From an uncultured Prevotellaceae bacterium (GTDB lineage: Bacteria > Bacteroidota > Bacteroidia > Bacteroidales > Bacteroidaceae), in assembly GCA_902769705.1 (NCBI GenBank), contig CACXPX010000029.1, positions 1 through 35,880 on the forward strand: a DNA stretch of 35,880 nt, in the 5' to 3' direction. A program made the translations under genes and the position numbers. Below the pieces are notes generated by a model that did not search any database, was not told where the DNA came from, and saw nothing but the letters and a program-made list of their open reading frames with translations. Shown in pieces: positions 14,631 through 23,647 of the stretch (its first letter is position 1; each line of letters opens with the position of its first letter).

Positions 14631-15938
14631 ATGATAAAAAAGACCTTAATCCTGACAGCAATTATGCTGATGACATCCCTACTCCACGTGAGCGCTGAGG
14701 TGGACCCCAATTTCCACATCTACCTCTGTTTCGGCCAGTCGAACATGGAGGGAAACGCCCAGTGGGAAAGCATCGACAACAACTACGTGGACCCGCGCTT
14801 CCAGATGCTGGCCACATGCAACTTCTCGAACCCCAGCCGCTCGATGGGCAGATGGTACACGGCAAAATGCCCCATCGTGAGCCCCGACGGAAGACTGGGA
14901 CCCACCGACTACTTCGGACGTACAATGGTGGCCGCGATGCCCACTGACGTGAAAATCGGAGTGATTGCCGTTGCAATGGGCGGCAGCCCCATCGAGATGT
15001 TCGACAAGGACAAGTATCAGCAGAAGATGTCGCAAAACCCGACCGAGTGGTGGGTGACGCTGGCAAAGAGACACTACGGCGGAAACCCCTACGGACGGCT
15101 CATCGAGATGGGCAAGAAGGCTCAGGAAGTGGGCGTCATCAAGGGTATCCTGCTGCATCAGGGTTGTTCGAACTGCAACGACTCCAACTGGCCCAACATG
15201 GTGAACAAGATATACAAAGACATGCTCAACGACCTCGGCCTGAACGCTGAAGACGTGCCGCTGTTTGTGGGCGAGGTGGAATACGAGAACATGGGCGGCG
15301 GATGCTCTAGCCACAACCAGCAGGTGGCACGCATCCCATCGGTCATTCCCACGGGACATGTGGTGAAAGCCAACCAGCTGCCAGGCAACGGCCAAGACCC
15401 TTGGCACTTCTCGGCAAGCGGCTATCGTATCTTCGGACGGCGCTACGCCTTTGAGGTGCTGAAGACAATGGGAATAGCCACGCAGAAGAATCCCGACTAC
15501 GAGATGCCCAACAACCTGAAGAAGTTCTTCGGCGTGACTCGTCTCTACGGAGCCGACGTGACCATCAACATCGGGAAAAGCAAGCGCCCCGTGGTGAAGG
15601 CGACTTTCGGCGACGGACACACTGAGGACGTCTCAGCCGACGTGACCTTCAGCAGCGACGACTTCGAAGTGAGCAAGGTGGGCGCCTTGAAGAGTTCGGT
15701 GGCGAAGAAGGGCATTGTGAAGGCAACTTTCACCGACTTCTGCGGCGATGTGCATACGGCAGACATCAACGTCGAATTTGTTGACCCCGCAGGCATCGAA
15801 GCCATTGAAGGCTCAGGAGACGGAAGTCAAGAGGCGGGAGCAGGGAAGGTCTTCACGCTCGACGGACGCCGCGTAGACGCCAACCATCTGCGCCCCGACA
15901 TATACATCAAGAACGGCAAGAAAGTGGTGGTGAAGTAA
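14631..15938 (+). CDS. Secreted sialate O-acetylesterase-like SGNH hydrolase
   Basis: 435 aa. The start at 14631 (MIKKTLIL) gives a signal peptide cut after HVSA; the frame extends upstream only through the repeats. The carbohydrate-esterase SASA-type domain shows CFGQSNMEG with nucleophile S37, a mid-domain LLHQGCSNC segment, and the catalytic Asp-x-x-His D256-PW-H259. The family removes O-acetyl groups from sialic acid or plant polysaccharides. After ~310 comes a beta-rich region, and the C-terminus (VFTLDGRRV…IYIKNGKKVVVK) resembles the short sorting-type tail of secreted Prevotella proteins. It would complement the sialidase at 158-2293 although they are 12 kb apart. Confidence 0.87.
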   Translation: MIKKTLILTAIMLMTSLLHVSAEVDPNFHIYLCFGQSNMEGNAQWESIDNNYVDPRFQMLATCNFSNPSRSMGRWYTAKCPIVSPDGRLGPTDYFGRTMVAAMPTDVKIGVIAVAMGGSPIEMFDKDKYQQKMSQNPTEWWVTLAKRHYGGNPYGRLIEMGKKAQEVGVIKGILLHQGCSNCNDSNWPNMVNKIYKDMLNDLGLNAEDVPLFVGEVEYENMGGGCSSHNQQVARIPSVIPTGHVVKANQLPGNGQDPWHFSASGYRIFGRRYAFEVLKTMGIATQKNPDYEMPNNLKKFFGVTRLYGADVTINIGKSKRPVVKATFGDGHTEDVSADVTFSSDDFEVSKVGALKSSVAKKGIVKATFTDFCGDVHTADINVEFVDPAGIEAIEGSGDGSQEAGAGKVFTLDGRRVDANHLRPDIYIKNGKKVVVK

Positions 15939-15973
15939 GGAGTTTTTAAAGAAAACTACACATTATAATTAAA

Positions 15974-16008
15974 AAAACGGGAAAATATTAGGTTTTCTCG
16001 TTTTTTTT
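15974..16008 (+). terminator. Terminator of the esterase gene
   Basis: A 12-bp stem (15974-15985 with 15993-16004, one G-U pair), 7-nt loop and a T-rich 3' side. It runs directly into the promoter of the next gene. Confidence 0.75.
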
Positions 16009-16011
16009 GTT

Positions 16012-16019
16012 TAAGTTTG
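16012..16019 (+). promoter_or_regulatory. -7 promoter box of the DUF349 gene
   Basis: TAAGTTTG fits TAnnTTTG, with ~90 nt of leader before the start. It is only a few bases after the preceding terminator. The -33 element overlaps the terminator stem and is not clear. Confidence 0.55.
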
Positions 16020-16109
16020 CAACTCGAAACTAAACGAAATGGGGCGAATTGTGCCTTATTCGCTCCTAAAAAGTGTGTAAAAACCGAATCATAAAACTTA
16101 AACAGTGAA

Positions 16110-18152
16110 ATGATGGACTCTCAAGAGAACACCCTGGAACAGGGCAAAATGGAAGTTGAAAACGTAGAAGAAACGACTTCTCAAGTAGAAAACCAATTGG
16201 AGGAGACTGCCGAAGTGGTGGCTGAGGAAATAGCAGAAGAAGCCACGGAGGAAGTGGCCGAGGCTGCCGATGCCGCTGAAGAGGTGGCTGAAGAAGCAGT
16301 CGAGGAAGTCGCTGAAGTGGCCGAAGAGGCCGCTGAGCCGATTGCCGAGGAAGTGGCCGAAGCTGCTGAAGAGGTGGCCGAGGCTGCCGAAGAAGCCAGC
16401 GAGCCAGCTGCAGAAGAGGAAGCCCCCAAGGTTTACAAGACGAAAGCTGAAATTCTGGAGCGCGTCAGGGAGATTGCCCATGGCGAAGACGAGAATGTGG
16501 ACAAAGCCGAAGTCGACCTGTTGAAGACCCTCTTCTACAAACTGCATATCGCCGAGCGCGAGGCCCAGCAGAAAGAATATCTCGATGCCGGTGGCGACCC
16601 TGAAACCTATCAGGTGAGACCCGACGACGAGGAAGAAGCTTTCAAGGCCGAGATGAACGTCATCAAGGAAAAGCGGGCTAAGGTTTTCCAGGCGCAAGAG
16701 TCGGAAAAGCAGGACAACCTGAAACGTAAACTTGAGATCATCGAGAAAATAAAGGGAATGGCCACATCGCCCGACGAGGCCAACAGGTCGTTCCAGCAGT
16801 TCAAGGAACTGCAGCAGCAGTGGCGCGAAATCAAGGCTGTGCCGGCTGAGCGCGCTAACGAGTTGTGGCGCAACTATCAACTCTACGTGGAGCAGTTCTA
16901 CGACCTGCTGAAACTGAACAGCGAGGCTCGCGAATACGACTTCAAGAAGAACCTTGAAATGAAGACGCGTCTGTGTGAAGCTGCCGAGAAGTTGGCCGAC
17001 GAGCCCGACGTCATCAGCGCCTTCCACCAGTTGCAGGAACTGCACCAGCAATACCGCGAGATTGGTCCTGTGGCCAAAGACCTGCGCGAGCAGACTTGGG
17101 CACGCTTCAAGGCTGCATCGACAGTCATCAACAAGCGCCACCAGCAACACTTCGAAGGCCTGCGCGCCAAGGAAGAGGAGAATCTGGCTCGCAAGACTGA
17201 ACTCTGCGAACGCCTTGAGGCCATCTCACAAGAGGAGAACAAGGGCGCTGGCGACTGGGAGAAGCACACCAAGCAGATCATCGAAATCCAGAACGAGTGG
17301 AAGACCATCGGCTTCGCACCTCAGAAGATGAACGTGAAGATCTTCGAGCGCTTCCGCGCTGCATGCGACGACTTCTTCGGACGCAAGGCTGAATACTTCA
17401 AGGGCATGAAACAGCGCTTCGCCGAGAACGCCGAGAAGAAGCGCGCACTTGTGGAGAAGGCCCAAGCCCTGCAAGACTCCACCGAGTGGAAGTCGACGAG
17501 CGACAAGCTCATCGCCCTGCAGAAGGAATGGAAGACAATCGGCATGGTTCCCAAGAAACTGGGCGACCAGCTGTGGAACGACTTCCTTGCCGCCTGCAAC
17601 AAGTTCTTCGAGGCTCGTAACGCCGCCAACGCCGGTGCTCGTAGCGAGGAGCGCAACAACCTGGAGCAGAAACGCAGCATCATCCAAAAGCTGAAGGAAC
17701 TGGCCGAAGGCACTGCCGAGGATATCCAAGAGAAGGTTCAGCAGTTGGTCGACGAATACCAGCAGGTGGGCCACGTGCCTTTCAAGGAGAAAGACAAGCT
17801 CTATAAGGAATATCACGAGGTGCTCGACAAGCTCTACAAGGACCTGAACATCTCAACGGCCCGCCGCCGTCTGGACAATTTCCGCTCGAACCTGAAGAGC
17901 GTGGCCAAGCGCGGTGAAGACGCTCTCGACAACGAGCGCAGCCGACTGATGCGCCGCTACGAGCAGCTGAAGCAGGAAATCCAAACCTACGAGAACAACC
18001 TCGGATTCTTGAACGTCAGCTCGAAGAAGGGCAACAGCCTCATCGAAGAGATGAACCGCAAGGTGCAGAAGCTGAAGGACGACCTGCAGCTCACCCGCGA
18101 CAAGATCAAGGCCATCGACGCCGAGAATGCCGCAGAGGAAGAAGAGGCCTAA
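16110..18152 (+). CDS. DUF349-repeat coiled-coil protein with an acidic Ala/Glu-rich N-terminus
   Basis: 680 aa, cytoplasmic, function unknown. Residues ~8-105 are an Ala/Glu/Val low-complexity region with repeated EEVAEAAEE units. The rest is almost all helical with several DUF349 modules, recognisable by the repeated pattern …LQ(K/E)EWK.IG…LW..F…(C/F)..F(F/Y) (FKELQQQWREIKAVP ~232, LHQQYREIGPV ~312, IQNEWKTIGFAP ~392, LQKEWKTIGMVP ~471, LVDEYQQVGHVP ~547). The C-terminus is a coiled coil. Start ATG 16110; ATG 16113 is equally possible. Transcribed alone, ending in a bidirectional terminator. Confidence 0.9.
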   Translation: MMDSQENTLEQGKMEVENVEETTSQVENQLEETAEVVAEEIAEEATEEVAEAADAAEEVAEEAVEEVAEVAEEAAEPIAEEVAEAAEEVAEAAEEASEPAAEEEAPKVYKTKAEILERVREIAHGEDENVDKAEVDLLKTLFYKLHIAEREAQQKEYLDAGGDPETYQVRPDDEEEAFKAEMNVIKEKRAKVFQAQESEKQDNLKRKLEIIEKIKGMATSPDEANRSFQQFKELQQQWREIKAVPAERANELWRNYQLYVEQFYDLLKLNSEAREYDFKKNLEMKTRLCEAAEKLADEPDVISAFHQLQELHQQYREIGPVAKDLREQTWARFKAASTVINKRHQQHFEGLRAKEEENLARKTELCERLEAISQEENKGAGDWEKHTKQIIEIQNEWKTIGFAPQKMNVKIFERFRAACDDFFGRKAEYFKGMKQRFAENAEKKRALVEKAQALQDSTEWKSTSDKLIALQKEWKTIGMVPKKLGDQLWNDFLAACNKFFEARNAANAGARSEERNNLEQKRSIIQKLKELAEGTAEDIQEKVQQLVDEYQQVGHVPFKEKDKLYKEYHEVLDKLYKDLNISTARRRLDNFRSNLKSVAKRGEDALDNERSRLMRRYEQLKQEIQTYENNLGFLNVSSKKGNSLIEEMNRKVQKLKDDLQLTRDKIKAIDAENAAEEEEA

Positions 18153-18197
18153 GCAGTTCGCTAAATGAAAACTGAAAGATTAATCATCTGAATAACG

Positions 18198-18235
18198 AAG
18201 AAAGCCTGACTCGATTGAGCCAGGCTTTTCTTTTT
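18198..18235. terminator. Bidirectional terminator between DUF349 and GH31 genes
   Basis: AAGAAAGCCTG…CAGGCTTTTCTT with an inner CTC/GAG pairing and a short loop; A-rich on one side and T-rich on the other. It serves both convergent genes. Confidence 0.85.
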
Positions 18236-18248
18236 ATGTTGCATAAGC

Positions 18249-20636
18249 TTAAAAACGCACATCACATTGTTTGCCGTCGTAGTCAACGGTCTTCGTTGTT
18301 CCATCGGGCAAAACAAGGGTGAACTTCCGCGACTGGAGCATTCCGGGGTAGCTACCCTTTTGCCCACCGATGGTCAGCGTACGGCTGCGGTCGTTCCACT
18401 TGAAGTCTATTGTTGCATAAGCGCCTTTTTCATAATTGTAGCTGTCGCCCTCATCCTCATAGAGGGTAAACTGCCCATCGGCTCCAGGATAGATACGCAT
18501 CTCGAGGTTGTCCCACGGTTTCTCACCCACATACTGCATCTCGGGTCCAAGGGGCAAAATGCTACCTGTGCGAACAAACATAGGCACCTCGCCGAGGGTG
18601 GTCATCAGTTTCACGTCCTGTCCGCCCTTGTAGCGTTTTCCCGTCCAGAAGTAGTACCAGTCGGCACCCTTCGGCAGATACTTCGTTGTCTCCTTCGGAG
18701 TTGTCAGCGACTGTCCGTCGTTGTTTTGTCCGCCTTCTTCCTTAACGTTTTGACGATTCCAGCCCGTCATTGCATCTGTGCGGATAATCTTCTCCTCAGT
18801 GTACTGAGCCTCTACGATGGGAGCAGCAAGGATGCTGTGTCCGAACATGAACTCGTCGGTGGTGTTCCACACTTTCCTGTCGCTGGCGAAGTCGGCAAAC
18901 AGCGGACGCATGTAGCTGTCGTTATTCGAGGTCACTTGCCAAGCAATGCTATATAAATAAGGTATAAGACGGTAGCGCAGGCGGATGGTCTTCTCGATGA
19001 TGTCGTAGATGGGTTCGCCCTTCTGACCGAACTGCCATATTTCGCGAGGTGCGTCAGCTCCGTGGCTGCGGAAGACCGGACAGAACAAACCATACTGCAT
19101 CCAACGCACGTAGAGTTCCTGGAATTGCGGATTCTTCGGAGCCGAGCCGCTGCCACGCGTGTTGTAGGAGCCGCAGAAGAAGCCACCAATGTCAGTATTG
19201 AAGTTGGGGTTGCCTGTCAGCGTGAAGCTCAGTCCTGCAGGCACCTGCTTGCGAAGCATGTCCCACGACGAGTTCACGTCGCCGCTCCACATGTTTGAGC
19301 CATAGTGCTGCTGGCCGGCAAACGACGAGCGCGTCATGATGAAAATGCGCTTGCCACGGTCGTCTTTGCGTTGCGACTGGTAGATGCCTCGCACGGTCTC
19401 CAGCGGGAAGGCATTGCGCTGCGAGCGCCACGTGCCGCCGTAAACCTTATGTTCGTAGTCGCTCTCCCGCGGGTTGAAGAAGTCGGGGTCGGTGGAGTCC
19501 ATCCACCAGGCATCGGTTCCGTAGTCGTAGAGCGTCTTCAGGTATTTCCAATAGATGTCGCGGGCAACAGGACTGAAGGCGTCGTAGACCTTCACACCCG
19601 ACGGATATTTCATCACCGGAGGCCAGATGTGGGAGATGCCACTCTGAGGCCACGTCTCGAAAGGCATAAGCAATCCCTGCTCGTTGAGTTCACGGAACTG
19701 TTGTGTCTGCGGACCGAAACTCGCCCAAATGGAAATCATGAAATGTGCATGCTTGTCGTGAACGTTCTTAATCATCTGCTTACCATTCGAGAAGTCCTCG
19801 GAAAGGAAGTCCATCGCATTCCACAGATAGTTCGAGCCCCAGTATTGCCAGTCCTGGATGATGCCGTCGAGCGGCACCTGCAATTTGCGGTACTGGTCGA
19901 CGATGCCCTCGGTCTCGCGGGCTGTCTTGTAACGCTCTTTCGACTGCCAATAGCCGTATGTCCACAAGGGGAACATGGGCACGTCGCCCGAGAGGTGGCG
20001 CATCTGCGCAATCACGCCGTCGGCCGAGCCGCCATACATGAAATAGTAGTCGACAGCCTCGCCCACGTCAGATGTGAACGACATGCCAGAAGCGTCGTCA
20101 TCAAACATCGTTGGCGAATAGTTTTCCCAATAGATTCCCCAGCCCTTGATGCTTTGCAACACGTTTTGGAAGTCCTCCAAGTTCGACTGTTCCATGCGCT
20201 TGTGCTCACCGCGGCGGTTCATCTTTCCGTTCTGGATGGTGCCCAATCCATAGATGGCCTCGTCCTTGTCGAGCGTAAAGGTCTGGCGCACTTTATATTT
20301 TCCAGCGTTGTTGCCCGATGTGAGTGGTTCCAGTGAATGGCTTTTCTCGCGCAACAGCACCTTGCCCTTTGACGTGAGGAAGGTCACACAGCCAGTCCGC
20401 TCGTCGAGTTTGACAGTCAGTTCGCTACTCGAGACAGCGCCGCCACGCTTCTGAAGGGCCACATCTTCCTTCTCGGCTGTGACCACCAGGCTCTTCTGTC
20501 CTGCGTAGCCATCGTTCTGGCTCTTCACAATGTGAACAATACGGGGCGTGAAGAACTCAATCTTCACACGTTGGGCATAGCCTGCAGTTATCGCCAGGAA
20601 TGCCAACAAAACTAAGCAAATTCTTTTCATATTCAT
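18249..20636 (-). CDS. Glycoside hydrolase family 31 (alpha-glucosidase/alpha-xylosidase type)
   Basis: 795 aa, exported (signal peptide ~1-22, ending AGYAQ). Order: N-terminal beta-sandwich (~25-200) with the NDGYAGQ-type segment, (beta/alpha)8 barrel (~215-600), then proximal and distal C-terminal beta domains (FEBRIYPGADGQF-like region: RIYPGADGQFTLYEDEGDSY, ~735). The nucleophile is D380 in WWMDSTDPD and the acid/base D453 in MWSGDVNSSW; both GH31 aspartates are therefore present. Retaining enzymes of this family cleave alpha-glucosides, alpha-xylosides and similar. ATG at 20636 or 20630 is possible. It follows the CotH gene by 40 bp, likely one operon. Substrate not determined. Confidence 0.92.
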   Translation of the reverse strand: MNMKRICLVLLAFLAITAGYAQRVKIEFFTPRIVHIVKSQNDGYAGQKSLVVTAEKEDVALQKRGGAVSSSELTVKLDERTGCVTFLTSKGKVLLREKSHSLEPLTSGNNAGKYKVRQTFTLDKDEAIYGLGTIQNGKMNRRGEHKRMEQSNLEDFQNVLQSIKGWGIYWENYSPTMFDDDASGMSFTSDVGEAVDYYFMYGGSADGVIAQMRHLSGDVPMFPLWTYGYWQSKERYKTARETEGIVDQYRKLQVPLDGIIQDWQYWGSNYLWNAMDFLSEDFSNGKQMIKNVHDKHAHFMISIWASFGPQTQQFRELNEQGLLMPFETWPQSGISHIWPPVMKYPSGVKVYDAFSPVARDIYWKYLKTLYDYGTDAWWMDSTDPDFFNPRESDYEHKVYGGTWRSQRNAFPLETVRGIYQSQRKDDRGKRIFIMTRSSFAGQQHYGSNMWSGDVNSSWDMLRKQVPAGLSFTLTGNPNFNTDIGGFFCGSYNTRGSGSAPKNPQFQELYVRWMQYGLFCPVFRSHGADAPREIWQFGQKGEPIYDIIEKTIRLRYRLIPYLYSIAWQVTSNNDSYMRPLFADFASDRKVWNTTDEFMFGHSILAAPIVEAQYTEEKIIRTDAMTGWNRQNVKEEGGQNNDGQSLTTPKETTKYLPKGADWYYFWTGKRYKGGQDVKLMTTLGEVPMFVRTGSILPLGPEMQYVGEKPWDNLEMRIYPGADGQFTLYEDEGDSYNYEKGAYATIDFKWNDRSRTLTIGGQKGSYPGMLQSRKFTLVLPDGTTKTVDYDGKQCDVRF

Positions 20637-20676
20637 TAGGTTTTTATGTTATTGTCTCTTCTTTCTATTCTTGACT

Positions 20677-22932
20677 TCATCTCACCAGAATCTTCTTGCC
20701 ATTCTTCACATACACGCCCTTGCGAAGAGGCGAACCGTCGGGCAAACGACGGCCCTGTAAATCGTAGACTGCATCGTTTGATGCAATTTGTTCATGCCGT
20801 ACAGGAACGATGCCCGAAGCTTGGTCGAGCACGAACGTGCGCTCCACAGTAGGACTCCAATTCGACGACGAGCCTCGCATAATGGCGCGAACGGTCAACG
20901 TCCGAGCCGTACTGAAATCCACTTCATCTAGCACGTTCATCCCATTCGCGAACCGACGTGCCTCCGGTTGGAGCGTCCCACTCGAACTTGCAGCCCACGA
21001 AACAGGCTGACTGCCGTCGACTGTGAAATAGACGCTGCGATAATTGGTGAACGTCAACACGTCGGCATGAGTGAGCGTATCGACGTCCGTTCCCAGCGGC
21101 TGGCCGTTCAAGCGCATTTGCGGAACCTCCACCTTCGAATACCATCCCCTATCCTTCAACTGTTCGACGAGTATCTCAGAGCGGAACGGGAAATATTCCG
21201 TCAGCAGCCGCTGGCGCTCGGGCAGATAGTAATCGTCAACCGTGTAGAGTTCCCCTTGCGACATATAGGGATGCACATCTCGCCGATAGTCTCCCCAACG
21301 GGCCGACTCAGCATAGAGCGGCAATGCAATGACATTGTAGAGGCTGTCCCACACCTGCACAACTCGCTCGGGTGTGAGCCACCCTCCAGGAGCGACAAGA
21401 TGCTTGTAGGCCCTATCCATATAGCGGTGCAGGAAGTTAGGATTGCGCACCAGCCGGTTCAATATATAGGTTGGAGCTCCGTTATTAAAATATCCCAGAT
21501 TGTTCTCTGTGGGCGACCCGAAAATGAGTTCCGAGTCCCAGCACACGAAACGGAACCCACAATCTGCCGACTCGCGGTTGCGGAAAGCATACCAGTTGTG
21601 ATAGTCCCAGTCTGTGTTTCCGCCATATTGATTAATCAGGATATGGTCGATGAAATTGTCTACGTCGAGCAAGGGTTCCACGCTGTTGTCGGGCTCGCCC
21701 GAAGCGTTGCAGCCCGTCAGTTGGAAATAGGCGGCGTTCGACGAGGAGGCTTTGTTCACCAACGCCATCATCTCGTCCCACTTCTCCATCGTTCCGTCAG
21801 CAGGCTCGATGGTATGGCCCGCGTGGTCTTCCTCCACTTTAATGACGTCGTATTCCGACTTCTTCCCGCCGAAGTTTGATGAACAATAATAGTCGTCCAC
21901 TCGCTCTGCCAGATTGTAGAGACCCCAATACATGCCGTTCAGATAAAGATGAACATAGCGCACGCGAGAGGCTGGATGCCCCATCAGGCTCTGCACCGTT
22001 CGCGCCCATGTGTCGCGTTCGTATTGTGCACGCTTCCGATTCCCACCATCCCAATGTTGCCAGGCGTTGCCAAACATGCAGCGCAATATCAGCTGGTCGA
22101 ACTTCTCAGGGCCGTCGGGGCCGAAAATGGGATAATTGAGTTTGCCTGGTCCGAACTCACTCTTGAACATCAGGCGGAACGAATGCTTGGGATTCTTCTC
22201 GGCCAACCTGCTGTGACCTCCATGCAACTTGATGCCACAATTTACGGTCAGATTCAAGTTCTGGTCGTCTCCCCCGAACATTTCCATCGAAACATGTCGC
22301 TCCCATCCGCGCCCAATACCGTCGCCGACAGGCGTTCCCGTGTAGATATAAATGCCCCCTTGGGCAGAGTCGGGAATATGGCTGAACAAGCCGTCGCGGT
22401 CGGTCACCACCGACAAGGTTGGAATAGCCGTCAGACCTTGCCGAATCTTCTTGGCCAACTTGGCATTCGAAGTCATTTCGGGGTCCATCTCATAATCAGC
22501 CTCAGCCGTTCCCCAAATATCGGTAAACTCGCCCCATGTGTCCGGGTAGCCTTCGGGATTGTTCGACTGACGCAGCACATCGTCGAGGAACAGATAAGTG
22601 GCTGTGGAAACAGGCGACACGCGAACTTCGCCATTAAATGCTGCCGCCCTAAGAATAGTGTTGCCTTTCACGCGAAGCGCCCCTTGATAAAGCGTGCTCA
22701 AGAAGGTTGGCTCGCTGCCGTCGAGCGTATACCGAATCGCCAAGCCGCCTTCCTGCCCATCACCCGCTTGGGAAATCGACACCTCGAAAGGCGAGTCATA
22801 GAAACCATGAGGTTGGCTGAACGTTACCGCATACTCCTGTGCGCCGACGGAAAACGACGCAAAGAGCAACAGCATAAGAAACAAGCACCTCCTCGTTTCA
22901 TCAAAAGGCACAAAGTTTTTTCTTTGATTCAT
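20677..22932 (-). CDS. Secreted CotH-kinase-family protein with chitobiase-like domains
   Basis: 751 aa. Start 22932 (MNQRKNFV) gives a signal peptide cut near SVGAQ; an ATG 81 bp upstream would add a stretch containing the promoter. Order: a chitobiase/FN3-like beta domain (~35-110, VRYTLDGSEPT-type motif: IRYTLDGSEPT), the CotH domain (~165-560; NCGIKLHGGHSR, LRCMFGNAW, YVHLYLNGMYWGLYNLAERVD, FVCWDSEL), a second beta domain (VYFTVDGSQPVSW), and the sorting-type tail GRRLP…GVYVKNGKKILVR. CotH proteins in spores are protein kinases; bacterial secreted ones lack a settled function. First gene of the operon with GH31. Confidence 0.88.
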   Translation of the reverse strand: MNQRKNFVPFDETRRCLFLMLLLFASFSVGAQEYAVTFSQPHGFYDSPFEVSISQAGDGQEGGLAIRYTLDGSEPTFLSTLYQGALRVKGNTILRAAAFNGEVRVSPVSTATYLFLDDVLRQSNNPEGYPDTWGEFTDIWGTAEADYEMDPEMTSNAKLAKKIRQGLTAIPTLSVVTDRDGLFSHIPDSAQGGIYIYTGTPVGDGIGRGWERHVSMEMFGGDDQNLNLTVNCGIKLHGGHSRLAEKNPKHSFRLMFKSEFGPGKLNYPIFGPDGPEKFDQLILRCMFGNAWQHWDGGNRKRAQYERDTWARTVQSLMGHPASRVRYVHLYLNGMYWGLYNLAERVDDYYCSSNFGGKKSEYDVIKVEEDHAGHTIEPADGTMEKWDEMMALVNKASSSNAAYFQLTGCNASGEPDNSVEPLLDVDNFIDHILINQYGGNTDWDYHNWYAFRNRESADCGFRFVCWDSELIFGSPTENNLGYFNNGAPTYILNRLVRNPNFLHRYMDRAYKHLVAPGGWLTPERVVQVWDSLYNVIALPLYAESARWGDYRRDVHPYMSQGELYTVDDYYLPERQRLLTEYFPFRSEILVEQLKDRGWYSKVEVPQMRLNGQPLGTDVDTLTHADVLTFTNYRSVYFTVDGSQPVSWAASSSGTLQPEARRFANGMNVLDEVDFSTARTLTVRAIMRGSSSNWSPTVERTFVLDQASGIVPVRHEQIASNDAVYDLQGRRLPDGSPLRKGVYVKNGKKILVR

Positions 22933-22939
22933 TTCTCTG

Positions 22940-22947
22940 CAAAGATA
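22940..22947 (-). promoter_or_regulatory. -7 promoter box very close to the CotH gene start
   Basis: Minus-strand TATCTTTG ends only 7 bp before the ATG at 22932, so transcription would begin at or a few bases from the start codon. A TTTG at 22975-22972 is 24 bp upstream, longer than ideal. Confidence 0.5.
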
Positions 22948-23099
22948 CAACAAAAAATTGAATTGAAGTGACAAACCGAAGCAAAACAAAACGAATAGAA
23001 AACAAATTGACACATATACAAAACGACCACTATGTTTCCATCCGCCCCATTCAAACTTTCAAGAAATGGAAAATACCCACCAAATTCCTTTACAATTTC

Positions 23100-23467
23100 T
23101 TGTCGACTTGCACTCGCATTCCAGCTCAGAAACAGCTGCTGAAAATCGGTTTTTGCCCTCTTTCCCCTCCACTTTTGAGGAGTGGTTTTGTCAGAAGCGG
23201 CATCTGAGGGTGTCAGATGTGGCATCTGACGCGCTCATTTGTGGCATCTGACGGCCTTAGAAGCCACATCTGACACCCTCAAAAGCCACAAGTGACAACC
23301 CAAAAGCATCGGTTTGAGGAACTTGTAAAATGCAAGAAAAACGGAAATGGTTGATTTTCAAGCACTTGCAAAAACATCGATTTTTGACCATTTTTCCACC
23401 AACATCTCGTTCACTTCAAACGAGAGCCCGTTTTTAGGGCCAAAAATTCGGAATTTATTTGACAAAA
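23100..23467 (+). repeat. Dispersed non-coding element, copy A
   Basis: About 370 bp that aligns without any gap, by eye, to the reverse complement of 30783-31150 (each position x pairs with 54250 minus x). Strongest blocks: the 22-bp array (23199-23308, about 88 of 110 bases identical) and the 3' end (AATTTATTTGACAAAA identical). Stops in all frames argue against a protein. It lies between the CotH promoter and the tRNA-Gln unit. Left boundary approximate. Confidence 0.85.
23199..23308 (+). repeat. Five 22-bp dyad repeats within copy A
   Basis: Units begin at 23199, 23221, 23243, 23265 and 23287 and share the core CATCTGA/CAAGTGA. Unit 1 is itself a dyad (CATCTGA…TCAGATG). In addition 23206-23223 is the perfect 18-bp complement of 23263-23280, so a transcript could form one long hairpin. 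Confidence 0.9.
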
Positions 23468-23499
23468 GAAAGAGCCTTTGCTGATAAGGAAAAGGAAAC

Positions 23500-23535
23500 A
23501 AAAAATCGCCAACGGCCTCGTGGTCATTGGCGATT
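23500..23535 (-). terminator. Terminator of tRNA-Gln
   Basis: Minus-strand stem AATCGCCAA / TTGGCGATT (23535-23527 / 23512-23504) followed by a T-run. It starts 8 bp after the tRNA. Confidence 0.8.
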
Positions 23536-23542
23536 CATGAGG

Positions 23543-23613
23543 TTGGGGTACCCGGACTCGAACCAGGAAAGGCAGGACCAGAATCTGCAGTGTTACCATT
23601 ACACCATACCCCA
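23543..23613 (-). tRNA. tRNA-Gln (anticodon CTG)
   Basis: Acceptor arms TGGGGTA / TACCCCA pair fully; discriminator base A; T arm CCTGG-TTCGAGT-CCGGG. The anticodon loop reads TTCTGGT, giving anticodon CTG. The anticodon stem GCAGA / CCTGC has an A-C mismatch at its loop-closing pair. The 3' CCA is not encoded. Own promoter and terminator, so transcribed alone. Confidence 0.93.
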
Positions 23614-23647
23614 ATGCCTTTTTGCCATCATTTCTGATTTGCGGTTG

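Noticed and set aside
16181-16429. Ser/Ala-rich antisense frame opposite the DUF349 N-terminus
   Set aside because: It mirrors the Glu/Ala repeat of the real gene and has no independent support.
19305-20336. 343-codon open frame on the plus strand inside the GH31 gene
   Set aside because: It is antisense to a gene with intact catalytic motifs; its composition (many His, Arg, Val) is typical of a shadow frame. The same holds for long antisense frames at 21949-22971, 14679-15620 and 9927-10955.
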